From: Candidatus Magnetocorallium paracelense
Lineage (GTDB): Bacteria; Nitrospirota; Thermodesulfovibrionia; Thermodesulfovibrionales; Magnetobacteriaceae
Direction of reading: 5' to 3'
Length of the DNA stretch: 64,000 bases
Assembly: GCA_029001845.1 (NCBI GenBank)
Contig: JAREWP010000070.1
Coordinates: 1-64,000, forward strand
The notes beneath the pieces are model-generated. The model worked only from the letters and a program-made list of their open reading frames with translations. It was not told the origin of the DNA and did no database searches. This document shows, piece by piece, positions 36,755 to 45,594 of this stretch; positions within the stretch are counted from its first letter, which is position 1; the number at the start of each line of letters is the position of its first letter. Both the position numbers and the translations under genes were made by a program.

Positions 36755-37930
36755 ATGATAAAAGGAATTAAAAATCAAATACTTGTTGCTTTCCTGGTGA
36801 TTGCAATTGTCCCGTTACTGACAATGGGTGTTTTAAATCATCTTTCTTCAAGCGCTGCTTTAAAGGATGGCATAGAGATAAAATTTTCGACAAGGGTAAA
36901 GATCGAGAAAAACAACCTGGATTCTTTCCTAAAGGGAGTGAAAGATGACATACATTTTCTCAAAGATTCTCCAACCCTCCACAGGATGCTGGCGGCAGAT
37001 AGTAAAAAGTCTGTACCGGAGAGAGAACTCCTTGAGAAGGAATTTCTCGCTCTTGCTGTCAATAAGGATATCTACTGTCAGATAAGATATATCGATAACA
37101 GCGGCAAGGAAGTCGTCAGGGTTGACACTGACGGGGAAAAAACCGTAGTAATTCCACAGAATAAACTGCAAGACAAAAGCGACAGGTATTACTTTAAGGA
37201 GTCTGTCAGCTTAAACAGGGGTAAGTTATATGTTTCACCACTTGATTTAAACAGAGAGAGAGGAACAATAGAGAAACCTCTAAAGCCTGTCATCAGGTAT
37301 GCAACCCCTGTTTTTCATGAAGGCCAAAAAAGGGGAATTGTCATTGTTAATGTCCTTGCCGACAAATTCCTGGATCCGGTAAAGAAACAAAACAGTAAAA
37401 CAATGTATTACCTGTTGATTTCCAATAATGGTTATTACTTCAGTCATCCCGATTCATTAAAAGAGTGGGGCAGCCGGGTCGATCTGGATACAAAAGAGAA
37501 CCTGTCAAAAGATTTCCCAGAAGATATCGCCTCAAAATTAACAAGTCGTAATACCGATATAATTGAAGTCCATAATGAAATCCTGGCGCAGAGCATTTAC
37601 TATCCTGATGATAAAAACAATGACCTCTATTGGAAACTTATTGGGGTTGGAAATAAAAACTACCTTTTTGCTCCCTTGTCCCGGTTATTAAATATTTTTC
37701 TCGCTGTTCTTGCCGGCTCGGTTTTATTTACATTTATCTTTGCACTTCTTGTAAGCAAGACCATTACGGAGCCTCTGATCGATCTTACAAAAGCAGGAGA
37801 GTCCATTAGCCAGGGAAAACTTGACACCCCTGTAAAAGTTTACGGAAGCAATGAAATCAGAAAACTTGCTCAGACAATTCAGCGTATGAAAGAAAGTCTT
37901 GAAATAGCAATGAAACATCTAATGAAATAA
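36755..37930 (+). CDS. Cache-HAMP membrane sensor lacking an output domain
   Basis: 391 aa. Helix 1 (about 8-28), a periplasmic double-Cache-like sensor (about 35-305: ICYQIRYIDNSGKEVVRVDT-like region, RYATPVFHEGQKRGIVIVNV, YLLISNNGYYFSHPDSLKEW), helix 2 (about 312-332) and a HAMP domain with KTITEPLIDLTKAGESISQG. The protein stops about 35 residues after the HAMP proline motif, so no methyl-accepting, kinase or cyclase domain follows. The bases after the stop show no continuing frame. A hemerythrin gene starts 71 bp downstream; they may form a sensing pair. Confidence 0.85.
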   Translation: MIKGIKNQILVAFLVIAIVPLLTMGVLNHLSSSAALKDGIEIKFSTRVKIEKNNLDSFLKGVKDDIHFLKDSPTLHRMLAADSKKSVPERELLEKEFLALAVNKDIYCQIRYIDNSGKEVVRVDTDGEKTVVIPQNKLQDKSDRYYFKESVSLNRGKLYVSPLDLNRERGTIEKPLKPVIRYATPVFHEGQKRGIVIVNVLADKFLDPVKKQNSKTMYYLLISNNGYYFSHPDSLKEWGSRVDLDTKENLSKDFPEDIASKLTSRNTDIIEVHNEILAQSIYYPDDKNNDLYWKLIGVGNKNYLFAPLSRLLNIFLAVLAGSVLFTFIFALLVSKTITEPLIDLTKAGESISQGKLDTPVKVYGSNEIRKLAQTIQRMKESLEIAMKHLMK

Positions 37931-38001
37931 GGTTAAACCCTTACAAAAAGGGGAAATGCTTATTTAAAAACTCAAACTGTTTTTGAAGAAAGGAGTCAGA
38001 A

Positions 38002-38406
38002 ATGCCTATAGAGTGGAATGAAGAATTGGCGACAGGGATAAAAGAGATCGACGATCAGCATAAAGAGATAATTAAAAGGATGCAAATTATCGACAACTCA
38101 TCTGAGCAGATGGTAAGTGAAGAAGAGATCGATAAAATGGTGAGATTTTTCGGTGGTTACATGATTGAGCATTTTGATACGGAAGATAAATACATGATCG
38201 ATTACAAATATCCGAAATATGACTTGCATAAGTCGGAACATATGAAATTTTTAAAGAATTTTGCCGTATTAAAAAGGCTTTGCGAGGAAGAAGACTCAAC
38301 ATCTCTTATTATTTTAGCCATTCAAAACCAATTCCTTGACTGGCTTGTACACCACATACTGCATACAGACAAAGAGATGGCGGCTTATTTAAGGACAAGA
38401 ATCTGA
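38002..38406 (+). CDS. Bacteriohemerythrin
   Basis: 134 aa single-domain hemerythrin. Di-iron ligand motifs all appear: IDDQHKEII (His), HFDTEDKYM (HxxxE), HKSEHMKFL (HxxxH) and HHILHTDKEM (HxxxxD). Binds O2 reversibly; in anaerobes such proteins deliver, scavenge or sense oxygen. AAAGGAG lies seven bases before ATG. Its gene follows the Cache-HAMP sensor. Confidence 0.93.
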   Translation: MPIEWNEELATGIKEIDDQHKEIIKRMQIIDNSSEQMVSEEEIDKMVRFFGGYMIEHFDTEDKYMIDYKYPKYDLHKSEHMKFLKNFAVLKRLCEEEDSTSLIILAIQNQFLDWLVHHILHTDKEMAAYLRTRI

Positions 38407-38480
38407 TTTTCTCCCACACTACACATCAAATGGATTTAAATTATTAGAGATACATGAAATAAAGAGGGCATTCTATTTAT

Positions 38481-38648
38481 ATGAAAAATGATGTGAGCAA
38501 AGCAAAAAAGAGGTGCAACGAAAAAGACAATTGTAAGGTTCTTTTTGAACATCTCGAATCACTGGTGCAAAATTTTAGCGCCGCCAAGGGGAGAATAAAT
38601 GAAATTCAGGCAGGAAAGCGTAAAACAGATCCTAAATTGAAAAACTAA
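38481..38648 (+). CDS. Possible small basic protein (55 aa)
   Basis: ATG at 38481 to TAA at 38648. Product begins MKNDVSKAKKRCNEKDNCKV and is Lys-rich with two cysteines eight residues apart and a short amphipathic helix (FEHLESLVQNF). Weak ribosome binding site (GAGGG at a long spacing). It follows the hemerythrin on the same strand and might be co-transcribed. No family recognised. Confidence 0.4.
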   Translation: MKNDVSKAKKRCNEKDNCKVLFEHLESLVQNFSAAKGRINEIQAGKRKTDPKLKN

Positions 38649-38656
38649 GGATTTCG

Positions 38657-39820
38657 TTATTCAGGAATATTCCTGAACTTCATTATCGAGATGATGCAGA
38701 AAATAAAAGGCATGATCCACGGCGCTATATATGGGGAAACGATACCAACATTTCCCAGAGAAAGAGACAATATATACCCCACCCAGTAAACAATACTGAA
38801 AACCAGGCCAAGCCCGGCAGCGGCAAGACCTGCCTTTCTATTCATTTTTAAAGGAATCGATGCCCCAATAATAAGCATGAAGAGGTTTATTAAGGGATAG
38901 GAAATCCTGGTATTGAGATCCATAATCAGCTTTTTGTTTGTATATCCTGACTTCCTTAATCGTAAGATATACTCAAAGAGTTCTCCTATGCGCATTTCCT
39001 TGGTCTTTTTTATGCTTTCTTTAAAGTAATCGATAGATGTGATCCCGTAATAAGGCATTTTTATTATCTCTTCTGTTTCGCCTTTTCTCAGTAAATGTTT
39101 TTTTACTCCCTTAAGCGTCCAGGCGCCGTTTATCCAAAGCGCCTTTTCGGCGGAAATCAGCTCCTCCATACCTTGGTTATCCATTACAAATATCTTAATA
39201 TCCTCTCCAATCCCGCTGCTGATATCGTATAGTCCGATCCTGATAATTGAATTGTCTTTACTTTTCAGCCACAACGTACCCCCTCTGAAAACAGACTTTT
39301 TTACTTTCAAAGGAGAGTTTTTCCGCCCCTGTCGGAAGGAACCTTTTATGTCGGCCTTAAGGTCCTTGGCTTCGGAAAGTGCGACAGGGACTATAAATTC
39401 ACTTAGAAAAAAAGCGAAAAGACTCAACAGCACACCTATCAGCACAAAGGGTTTTAACAAATGGGTAAGCCTGCCTCCTGCCGCCTTTAATGCTACAATC
39501 TCATTTCTTTTTATTGCTTTGGTAAATATGAAAATGCTGCATATCAGAGAGCCTATAGGTAAAGCATAGAACATATTCAAAGGTACATGCAAGGCAGTGA
39601 AGTACATGATTGTGAAAAAAGAAGGATCGAAACGAAGCAGGTTATCGAATTTATCCAAAAGGCTGAAAAGACTAAAAATTAAAGAAAGGCCGGTCACTGT
39701 AATCGTTATGACAGCCAGAAACTCCCTAATATATAGATTTCTTACAATTTTCAAAGATAAAAAACCTTCAGAATAAATAGATGTCGAGAGAGGAAAAGAT
39801 AATATTGTAACAAATGTCAA
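38657..39820 (-). CDS. LptF/LptG-family LPS export permease
   Basis: 387 aa as drawn; a TTG start about 22 codons in (LKIVRNLYIREFL) would match the family N-terminus better. Six helices in the 3+3 pattern around a large periplasmic domain. LKAAGGRLTHLLKPFVLIGV, FRGGTLWLKSKDNSIIRIGL and DLNTRISYPLINLFMLIIGA are typical YjgP/YjgQ motifs. With LptB it extracts lipopolysaccharide from the inner membrane. Only one of the two usual paralogues is in the window. Confidence 0.88.
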   Translation of the reverse strand: MTFVTILSFPLSTSIYSEGFLSLKIVRNLYIREFLAVITITVTGLSLIFSLFSLLDKFDNLLRFDPSFFTIMYFTALHVPLNMFYALPIGSLICSIFIFTKAIKRNEIVALKAAGGRLTHLLKPFVLIGVLLSLFAFFLSEFIVPVALSEAKDLKADIKGSFRQGRKNSPLKVKKSVFRGGTLWLKSKDNSIIRIGLYDISSGIGEDIKIFVMDNQGMEELISAEKALWINGAWTLKGVKKHLLRKGETEEIIKMPYYGITSIDYFKESIKKTKEMRIGELFEYILRLRKSGYTNKKLIMDLNTRISYPLINLFMLIIGASIPLKMNRKAGLAAAGLGLVFSIVYWVGYILSLSLGNVGIVSPYIAPWIMPFIFCIISIMKFRNIPE

Positions 39821-39851
39821 CCGGGGTTGAAGTGATTAAAAATTATAACCC

Positions 39852-39900
39852 AAAAAAAGCATTTAGCTGTCGGCTCTTTAATTGCAACACTTTATGTTCA
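39852..39900 (+). repeat. Repeat family 2, truncated copy c
   Basis: Only the left ~49 bp remain (AAAAAAAGCATTTAGCTGTC ... GCAACACTTTATG). The sequence then diverges. Confidence 0.65.
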
Positions 39901-40009
39901 CCGGAATGGCGACTGTTAGACATCCATAAGCCAGGTTATCAAAAATTGTGCCTGAAAAAATGGAATCCTATTATTATACTTCTTCAGGTTCTTTTGGAGC
40001 CGCTCAACT

Positions 40010-40672
40010 TCATAATAATCGTACGACGCCTATACCGTATTGCACCGGAAAATCTTTGCAAATGAGGTCCAGCGTCTCATATTTGCTGTCAGCTTTTAAT
40101 TCGTCCCAGAACCTGGCGATTTCATTGTGAGCCGATGAATGTATATCGTGGAGAGCAATAATTCCTCCCGGGTGAAGGAACTCCTTATAATTGTAAAAAT
40201 CCTTTTTAACATAGTCGTAGTTATGATTTCCGTCAATAAAAATGAAATCGTACCCGCCAAGGGACTTTACTGTTTTCAAAATTTGTTCAGAGGTTGAATC
40301 ACCACAAATAAGAGTCAGGTTTTTACGCATCAGGTTTGCTTTAAGGGTATTTCCGTTAATTTCAGCGCTGAAATTATCGACTGCTACAATTACATCGAAG
40401 TTAAAAAAATTGTTTAAAACCGTATTGGTAATACCTGCGGAAAATCCGATTTCCAGAAATGCCGACAACTCTTTTCCTTTCTCCCGCTCTACCCTTTTAA
40501 GGGTAAAAATCAATTCAGAAAGTTCGGCGGGGCTTTGCATCATATGAGTTCTTGTTCCGTCAAAGAGACGGTATCCGCCGGCATCGACATTTGTATTGTG
40601 TCTGAAAAGCTCAGTGAGTTGCTCTTTATATTCATCGGTGAAACGAAAATCACTATATATCGATTTTTTCAT
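40010..40672 (-). CDS. Class I SAM-dependent methyltransferase (Methyltransf_24-like)
   Basis: 220 aa. Motif I FLEIGFSAGITNTV (ExGxxxG), motif II IVAVDNFSAE, then DFIFIDGNHNYDYVKKDFYN and the LHPGGIIALHDIHSS motif typical of cephalosporin-hydroxylase-like/Methyltransf_24 enzymes found in polysaccharide and nodulation-type clusters. It overlaps the propeller gene upstream by 20 bp. Likely methylates a sugar or small acceptor; substrate unknown. Confidence 0.82.
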   Translation of the reverse strand: MKKSIYSDFRFTDEYKEQLTELFRHNTNVDAGGYRLFDGTRTHMMQSPAELSELIFTLKRVEREKGKELSAFLEIGFSAGITNTVLNNFFNFDVIVAVDNFSAEINGNTLKANLMRKNLTLICGDSTSEQILKTVKSLGGYDFIFIDGNHNYDYVKKDFYNYKEFLHPGGIIALHDIHSSAHNEIARFWDELKADSKYETLDLICKDFPVQYGIGVVRLL

Positions 40673-41648
40673 AAGCCAGCTTTATAAAAGGTTCTCCTCC
40701 TTCATTACCGAGATAATAAAAAATTAAGAGAAAATTGTCGATAATTCCGATATCGCTATATCCTCCGTCATAGGGACTGCCTCTGTATGTGTCAATTATA
40801 TGAATATCCGATTTTGTATTGTCATTTATCCTCAAAGCAATGCCGCTTTCTTCTTTTGTAATCAGTTTACGATAGGCAAGATAAACTTTTTCCTTCAGGT
40901 AAAGCGCCATAGGCGCATGGGCTGCTGAAAGCAATTTTTCGGGAAAAGTCCACTTTCTGAGGTCCTGAGAAGTCGAGCACCATATACCATAAGGTTCTGA
41001 GTCCTCTCTAATGAAAATCCTGTATGATTCCCCGTCACAGAGGATCGAACTTTCATTAAGTACAGCCCCCGCCTTATGAATGGTTATGTAAGAAAAGAGC
41101 TCCCATTTCACAAAATTTTCAGTATACAATATCAGAGGTTTTGTGTCTTTTTCTCCATTGAGAACACCGTAAGCGGAAAAGATATATCCGTTGTTGTGCT
41201 TAAAACACTTCCCGTATAAGACCAGCCATAAAACACCGCTAACGACCACCTCTCTCCTTTCGCTAAATTCAGGTATGTCGGAAACGGAGATATAGGTACT
41301 GCCCTTTTTACCCTTTACATAGGATCTCGTTGCAAGGGTGTAGAGATTCTTTTCCGGTCTCGATACAATTGCATCGAGTTCGTTTTCACCTTCAAACAGG
41401 ACAAACTCTTTACCAAATCGATAAACAGCGTCTTCCTCCTCACTGTTTAATAAGTTTCTCACAACACTCTTTTCAACAATGAAACACTTTACTTTTCCAT
41501 AAAGCCCGTGACACTGAAAATCGCTCTTAATTCCCTCTCTGTAAAAAATATAAATCTTATTATCGAATTCCGTAAATGTCGGAAAAGCGGCGTACCTGTC
41601 TTTACCTCTCGGGATTACTGTCATAAATTTCATAGAAAACCCCATCAA
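40653..41648 (-). CDS. Sialidase-like beta-propeller protein
   Basis: 331 aa without signal peptide. Repeated blade-like segments: YAAFPTFTEFDNKIYIFYRE, ESSILCDGESYRIFIRED, SQDLRKWTFPEKLLSAAHAP, SDIGIIDNFLLIFYYLGNEG. Arrangement and an early FYREG arginine resemble the sialidase/neuraminidase or GH43-like propeller fold, but Asp-box repeats are not convincing, so catalytic function is uncertain. Between the methyltransferase and acetyltransferase-aminopeptidase genes with overlaps on both sides, implying one operon. Confidence 0.6.
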   Translation of the reverse strand: MMGFSMKFMTVIPRGKDRYAAFPTFTEFDNKIYIFYREGIKSDFQCHGLYGKVKCFIVEKSVVRNLLNSEEEDAVYRFGKEFVLFEGENELDAIVSRPEKNLYTLATRSYVKGKKGSTYISVSDIPEFSERREVVVSGVLWLVLYGKCFKHNNGYIFSAYGVLNGEKDTKPLILYTENFVKWELFSYITIHKAGAVLNESSILCDGESYRIFIREDSEPYGIWCSTSQDLRKWTFPEKLLSAAHAPMALYLKEKVYLAYRKLITKEESGIALRINDNTKSDIHIIDTYRGSPYDGGYSDIGIIDNFLLIFYYLGNEGGEPFIKLAYEKIDI

Positions 41649-43780
41649 TCCTTACTGACGACCTCTTTTAACAACCCCTGCTCTTTCAAATTGTCACAAG
41701 CCTGCTTTACGGAGCTGAATTTCAACCCGGACTTTATGGCTATATCGAGAATGGAATTCCCGCCGTCGGACATACTTAATACCCAGCGGTAAGCGGTCTC
41801 AACCTGATTGTACCCCTTTTTACTGCCTATCGTAGGATATAAACCTCTCCTTCCGAGTTGAGGTTCGCATTTGGGATTAAGATTAATATAACTGACGTTA
41901 TTCTCTAATATATAAATCACCTTTACATATTTTCCGAATGAGTCGGCAAGATATTCGCTTCCCACAAAATCGAGATTATCCGCAGAGGTGTGATACTCCG
42001 GATATCTGCCATAGGGAGTCCGCATGAGGGAGCCTACAGGGAGATTGAATCCCGGGGAACAAAACTGTCTCTCGTCGCCGCCCATAGGGAAAAAATCTAT
42101 GATTTCAAAAGGCTCTCCCGAGTCTGCCAATACTTTTTCCACGACCCTGTCGATTTCAGCGTCACCTCTTCTACTTCTCTTGTATACGGATTTACCGGAA
42201 TCCCCCACACAAGTAATGACAAGACCGTGTTTAATCGCGGAGACTCTCCCTTCGTTAAGGCAGAGCCATGTAATCGCTCCTATGGTTTCAGGACTGAAAA
42301 GAAACCTGTAAGAGTATTTCAGCTTTTTATCCATTAAGTATTTAATAAGAAAGGTCATTAGCGAAATCCCGCTTAAATTATCATTACACAAAGAGGGATG
42401 GCAGGTATAACTGGAGAAAAGCACCTCCTCTTCGGTTTCGCCCTTTAATAACAGCTCTCCATAGGTGAGAAAACCATCCTTTATCTCGGAATCTATAAAG
42501 ACCTCATATTCATCTCTATCATCAAGGGACTCAAATACTCTGTGCGGCATACTGAACCCCCACTCTTCCTTGTAGTAAGATGTTACATAGCGAATCCAGT
42601 CAGGATAATCGGGGAGAGTGTAGAGATGCTTTTTTAACTCCCGGGAAGTAACTTTTTTGCATACAGGGGTGCTGTAATTGAGTACATATAGGTTGTTCTT
42701 CTTAAAATCGACTATTCTGTTTCCCTTCGAATCTGCGATATAGGCATCCTTAATATTCCACTCTTTGGGGACGACCCAGTCAAAAACCATTGTCCCCGAT
42801 TTTATTTCATGCACTTCCAGCGGAATATGCTCCCCTATGACTCTCAAAGTCTCTCTGACACCATCGCCTGTTATGCTCCTGTAAATCGGATAAAGCCGTT
42901 TAATCAGCTCATATATCTCAACACCATATCTTTCGAAGTTGAAGTCTCCGAAAGTTTCATCCGGTCTGTTTTCAAGAAAACAGTAGATATCCTCATCAAG
43001 GAGTCTGAAACCTTCATTGTACAACGCCTCGGCATCAGCCATCATGATCCTGGCGCCGCCTAAGGGTCTGACTTTAAATATCCCGCTGTCCAGGAGGAGC
43101 CTCTCTGTTTTATGCTTGTCAAAGATGACGTCTCCGCCCGGATATCTCACAAAAAAGCTGCACTCATCTTCATAATCGTGGCCATCTTTTCTTACTTTAC
43201 CTTTAAAAGTTTTACTATATCTGTAAGGTACGCAATACATCTGTTCTACATAATGTAGATAAGTGCAAGAGGTGTCAAAGGGCGAACCAAAGATCAGGAG
43301 CTTGCCCTTTTGTTTGTGGAGTTTTCCGAATATGGAGTTTTCGTCAAATGAATCTTTTCCTGTATTTACAAACTCTTCCTTCCGTTTGCCCCATATAGCG
43401 GATGAAAAAATCGGATGCTCCGTTCTGACGACATCCGGCATTTGTCTGAAAAATTCTGTAAGCGTTCCTGCTTCGGATTTTGTATTTTCAAGATCGAAAA
43501 CCTCATCCCTGGTGAAGCTGTATGTGAAGGCGGGCATTATTATCGTCCCCTCATCTCCAACGCTCTCTTTAAGCACATTGACAAGGGAGTTTAATAGAGC
43601 TTCCCTGTCAAAAAGACAGAGCTTTCCGAATACCGAGATATCGGAGTGCATAAAAAGAACATCTCCCTTTTCCACGCCAATATCCATAAGGACATCGAGA
43701 AAAACACCATAGGAGATATCTCTGTCATTGAATGAAAACAGTACTTGAGATTTCTCTTTATTATTGTTCCGGCTTTTCAT
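41645..43780 (-). CDS. Fusion of AAC(3)-family acetyltransferase and DUF4910 aminopeptidase-like domain
   Basis: 711 aa. Residues 1-~265 match the aminoglycoside 3-N-acetyltransferase fold (GDVLFMHSDISVFGKL; GTIIMPAFTYSFTRDEVFD; RTEHPIFSSAIWGKRKEEFV; FGSPFDTSCTYLHYVEQM). Residues ~280-630 match the DUF4910/DUF2172 aminopeptidase-like unit (LYPIYRSITGDGVRETLRVI; FSSYTCHPSLCNDNLSGISL with metal ligands; FLFSPETIGAITWL; GGDERQFCSPGFNLPVGSL; EYHTSADN). A C-terminal winged helix follows (~665-705: NSILDIAIKSGLKFSSVKQA). Each unit is usual in surface-carbohydrate clusters; together they may N-acylate and trim an amino sugar or peptide, which is inference. Overlaps the next gene by 4 bp. Confidence 0.85.
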   Translation of the reverse strand: MKSRNNNKEKSQVLFSFNDRDISYGVFLDVLMDIGVEKGDVLFMHSDISVFGKLCLFDREALLNSLVNVLKESVGDEGTIIMPAFTYSFTRDEVFDLENTKSEAGTLTEFFRQMPDVVRTEHPIFSSAIWGKRKEEFVNTGKDSFDENSIFGKLHKQKGKLLIFGSPFDTSCTYLHYVEQMYCVPYRYSKTFKGKVRKDGHDYEDECSFFVRYPGGDVIFDKHKTERLLLDSGIFKVRPLGGARIMMADAEALYNEGFRLLDEDIYCFLENRPDETFGDFNFERYGVEIYELIKRLYPIYRSITGDGVRETLRVIGEHIPLEVHEIKSGTMVFDWVVPKEWNIKDAYIADSKGNRIVDFKKNNLYVLNYSTPVCKKVTSRELKKHLYTLPDYPDWIRYVTSYYKEEWGFSMPHRVFESLDDRDEYEVFIDSEIKDGFLTYGELLLKGETEEEVLFSSYTCHPSLCNDNLSGISLMTFLIKYLMDKKLKYSYRFLFSPETIGAITWLCLNEGRVSAIKHGLVITCVGDSGKSVYKRSRRGDAEIDRVVEKVLADSGEPFEIIDFFPMGGDERQFCSPGFNLPVGSLMRTPYGRYPEYHTSADNLDFVGSEYLADSFGKYVKVIYILENNVSYINLNPKCEPQLGRRGLYPTIGSKKGYNQVETAYRWVLSMSDGGNSILDIAIKSGLKFSSVKQACDNLKEQGLLKEVVSKD

Positions 43781-43839
43781 AAAAAATAGTTGTAACAGTT
43801 TGCCAGCAAAGGAGATTTAGACGGGATTAACATTCATCT

Positions 43840-43998
43840 AAAAAAAGCATTTAGCTGTCAGCCTTCAGCTATCAGCCTTTTAATTACAAAGCTTTGCCGT
43901 TTAAAACTCTTTCACCCTTAAGGTGACGCTTATTATTAGCGCAATATCGGTATTTTCCTTAGCTGAAGGCTGATCGCTGATAGCTGACTGCTGTTTTT
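43840..43998 (+). repeat. Repeat family 2, copy d
   Basis: 159 bp, AAAAAAAGCATTTAGCTGTC to GCTGACTGCTGTTTTT, with TTCACCCTTAAGGTGACGCT in the middle. Upstream of the AAC(3)-aminopeptidase gene. Confidence 0.8.
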
Positions 43999-44020
43999 AG
44001 TTCATAACTTTTCGAGTCAA

Positions 44021-44170
44021 AACAAAGCATGAAAAATTAACGGTACAAACCACTGTGAGAGTCACCTGCCCACAGGTGACCTCAACGGTTCGTTTACAGG
44101 TTGCCGCCGGTGGTCACCCCTAGGCGGGTAACTCCCACATGTAGCGGCCAAAGACTTGTTTTCGGGATAA
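44021..44170 (+). repeat. Family 3-like element with a different core
   Basis: Left edge ACAAAGCATGAAAAATTAA and right edge TTTTCGGGATAAAA resemble family 3, but the core is GC-rich with hairpins GTCACCTG/CAGGTGAC (44058-44077) and shows no CTTCGTGGT arms. No convincing gene overlaps it. Confidence 0.45.
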
Positions 44171-44293
44171 AAAAGGGCTCCATTCACAAGTAATGATAAT
44201 TTTATTATTACGGTAAATGCAGCCGGGGAGTATAGAGAACAGTGGTTATTCAACTTGTCTTTATCAGGTAAGAGGTCATTCAGGTGACAATCT

Positions 44294-44671
44294 CTACATA
44301 GATGTGAATTGAATAATTCTATTAATCATTTCTATATGATTTACTTCCAGTTCCAAAAACTCAAAACCTATTCGGGTCATGGTAATGCTCATGGTCTGAT
44401 TGTTTTTAGCGATAGCTTTTAAACTCAGGCATCCATTACTTTCCAAGCCGTTTATTAAATTTAAATCGACAACTATCTCTACTTCTTTTAAAACGGAAAT
44501 GGAAAATCTGCTTTTAATTCCACAACCCTTTTCGCTGAGATCTATCAACATACCCGGGAGACCTTCGGCAGTATTGTATAAACCCGATATGTTTACGGAA
44601 TCTTTGGTTTTTATTGTTACAGGTATATTTATCGGACATCTTTCAGCATTTCTAACAACCCATCTGCTCAT
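44294..44671 (-). CDS. PilZ-domain protein (cyclic-di-GMP receptor)
   Basis: 125 aa single PilZ domain. Both binding motifs are present: RxxxR in VVRNAERCPINIPV and (D/N)xSxxG in MLIDLSEKGCGI. Thus it probably binds cyclic-di-GMP, made or degraded by proteins such as the GGDEF-EAL fusion at 12257. AAAGGAG precedes the ATG. Target process is unknown; pili and exopolysaccharide genes are encoded in the same window. Confidence 0.85.
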   Translation of the reverse strand: MSRWVVRNAERCPINIPVTIKTKDSVNISGLYNTAEGLPGMLIDLSEKGCGIKSRFSISVLKEVEIVVDLNLINGLESNGCLSLKAIAKNNQTMSITMTRIGFEFLELEVNHIEMINRIIQFTSM

Positions 44672-44712
44672 TTTACACTCCTTTTACAAGTTATGTAAAT
44701 CGGTTTAACGAA

Positions 44713-44810
44713 CCTGAGTCGGCGAAACCGCCAAAAAATCGTAATATGCGAATCTGATTTTAACTTTGTACAGCCGGCGATGCATAACCTTTTACGGAAG
44801 CTGACTCAGA
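44713..44810 (-). ncRNA. Candidate structured 5' leader of the PilZ gene
   Basis: On the minus strand CTGAGTC (44803-44809) can pair with GACTCAG (44714-44720), closing a ~96-nt unit that contains a GGCGGTTTCGCC hairpin (44721-44732) next to the closing stem. It ends 42 nt before the PilZ start codon. No known riboswitch consensus was recognised (not a clear GEMM motif). Structure by eye only. Confidence 0.3.
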
Positions 44811-45000
44811 TACGGACACAACTTGGGAGATATTACTATATAAAAAAACTATTCTCCCCGCGCCTGAGGATGAAAAAGAGTATAAATGATACATAAAACA
44901 GCACCTTAAAGTCAATAGAATCAATGCAGGTAATGGGGGAATGGCCTTTGCGTTATCAATATCATTAAGGCAAACGAAGTAAAGTTTCTATAAAAAACAA

Positions 45001-45594
45001 TCACATGGAGATAAGAAAAAGTTGAAAACAGCCTATTATGAAACCCAGCATAGCTCCCCAAAGCTCTATAGCCTTGAGTTCCCTTGATGCGATGGAGAGG
45101 ATTATCTCCTCGAGTTTGATAAAATCAAAATCCGATATCTTTTGATAGACGATCTCTTTAATATTCAGGCCCTTTTCAATAATCTCTTCGATCCGGTTAC
45201 TGATAGACGGTATCATCGAGAGTATTTCATTGACAAGAACCTCCTTGATGGACTCCTTAATCTCCCCATTAACGAATGAAGCGATCATCGGGTTAAACGA
45301 AAACAGTCGTTTTTCAATAAAGTCATCGATTTTTCGTGAAATCAAACTCCTGAAATCATCTCCGGCCCCGCCGCCAAAGGCTTTTGTAATGTCTTCTGCA
45401 TTAAACAGATGGACCTCTACGGTTTCGGCTATTCTCATGGCAAGCTTATCTTTTCTTTTAGGAATGAGCCCCTGAATGGAAACAGGGCCCAACCTGAATT
45501 CCTTGTGAGGTCTGAACAACATTCTTATAGCAATGTAATTGGTGAGCCACCCGATAAGGGAGCTTATAATTGGAATAAACCAGATAATTTCCAT
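45001..45594 (-). CDS. DUF445-family membrane protein
   Basis: 197 aa. The N-terminus IPIISSLIGWLTNYIAIRML followed by FRPHKEFRLGPVSIQGLIPK is the hallmark of DUF445 (YheB/YqgA-like) proteins. A helical middle and a C-terminal membrane helix (WGAMLGFIIGCFQLFLIS) follow. Topology places most of the chain on one side between two terminal helices. Function unknown. The 329-bp gap to the PilZ gene holds the candidate leader above. Confidence 0.85.
   Translation of the reverse strand: MEIIWFIPIISSLIGWLTNYIAIRMLFRPHKEFRLGPVSIQGLIPKRKDKLAMRIAETVEVHLFNAEDITKAFGGGAGDDFRSLISRKIDDFIEKRLFSFNPMIASFVNGEIKESIKEVLVNEILSMIPSISNRIEEIIEKGLNIKEIVYQKISDFDFIKLEEIILSIASRELKAIELWGAMLGFIIGCFQLFLISM

Noticed and set aside
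44062-44253. 63-codon minus-strand frame in the GC-rich repeat
   Set aside because: It lies in a hairpin-rich family 3-like repeat, has no ribosome binding site, and its product resembles no protein.
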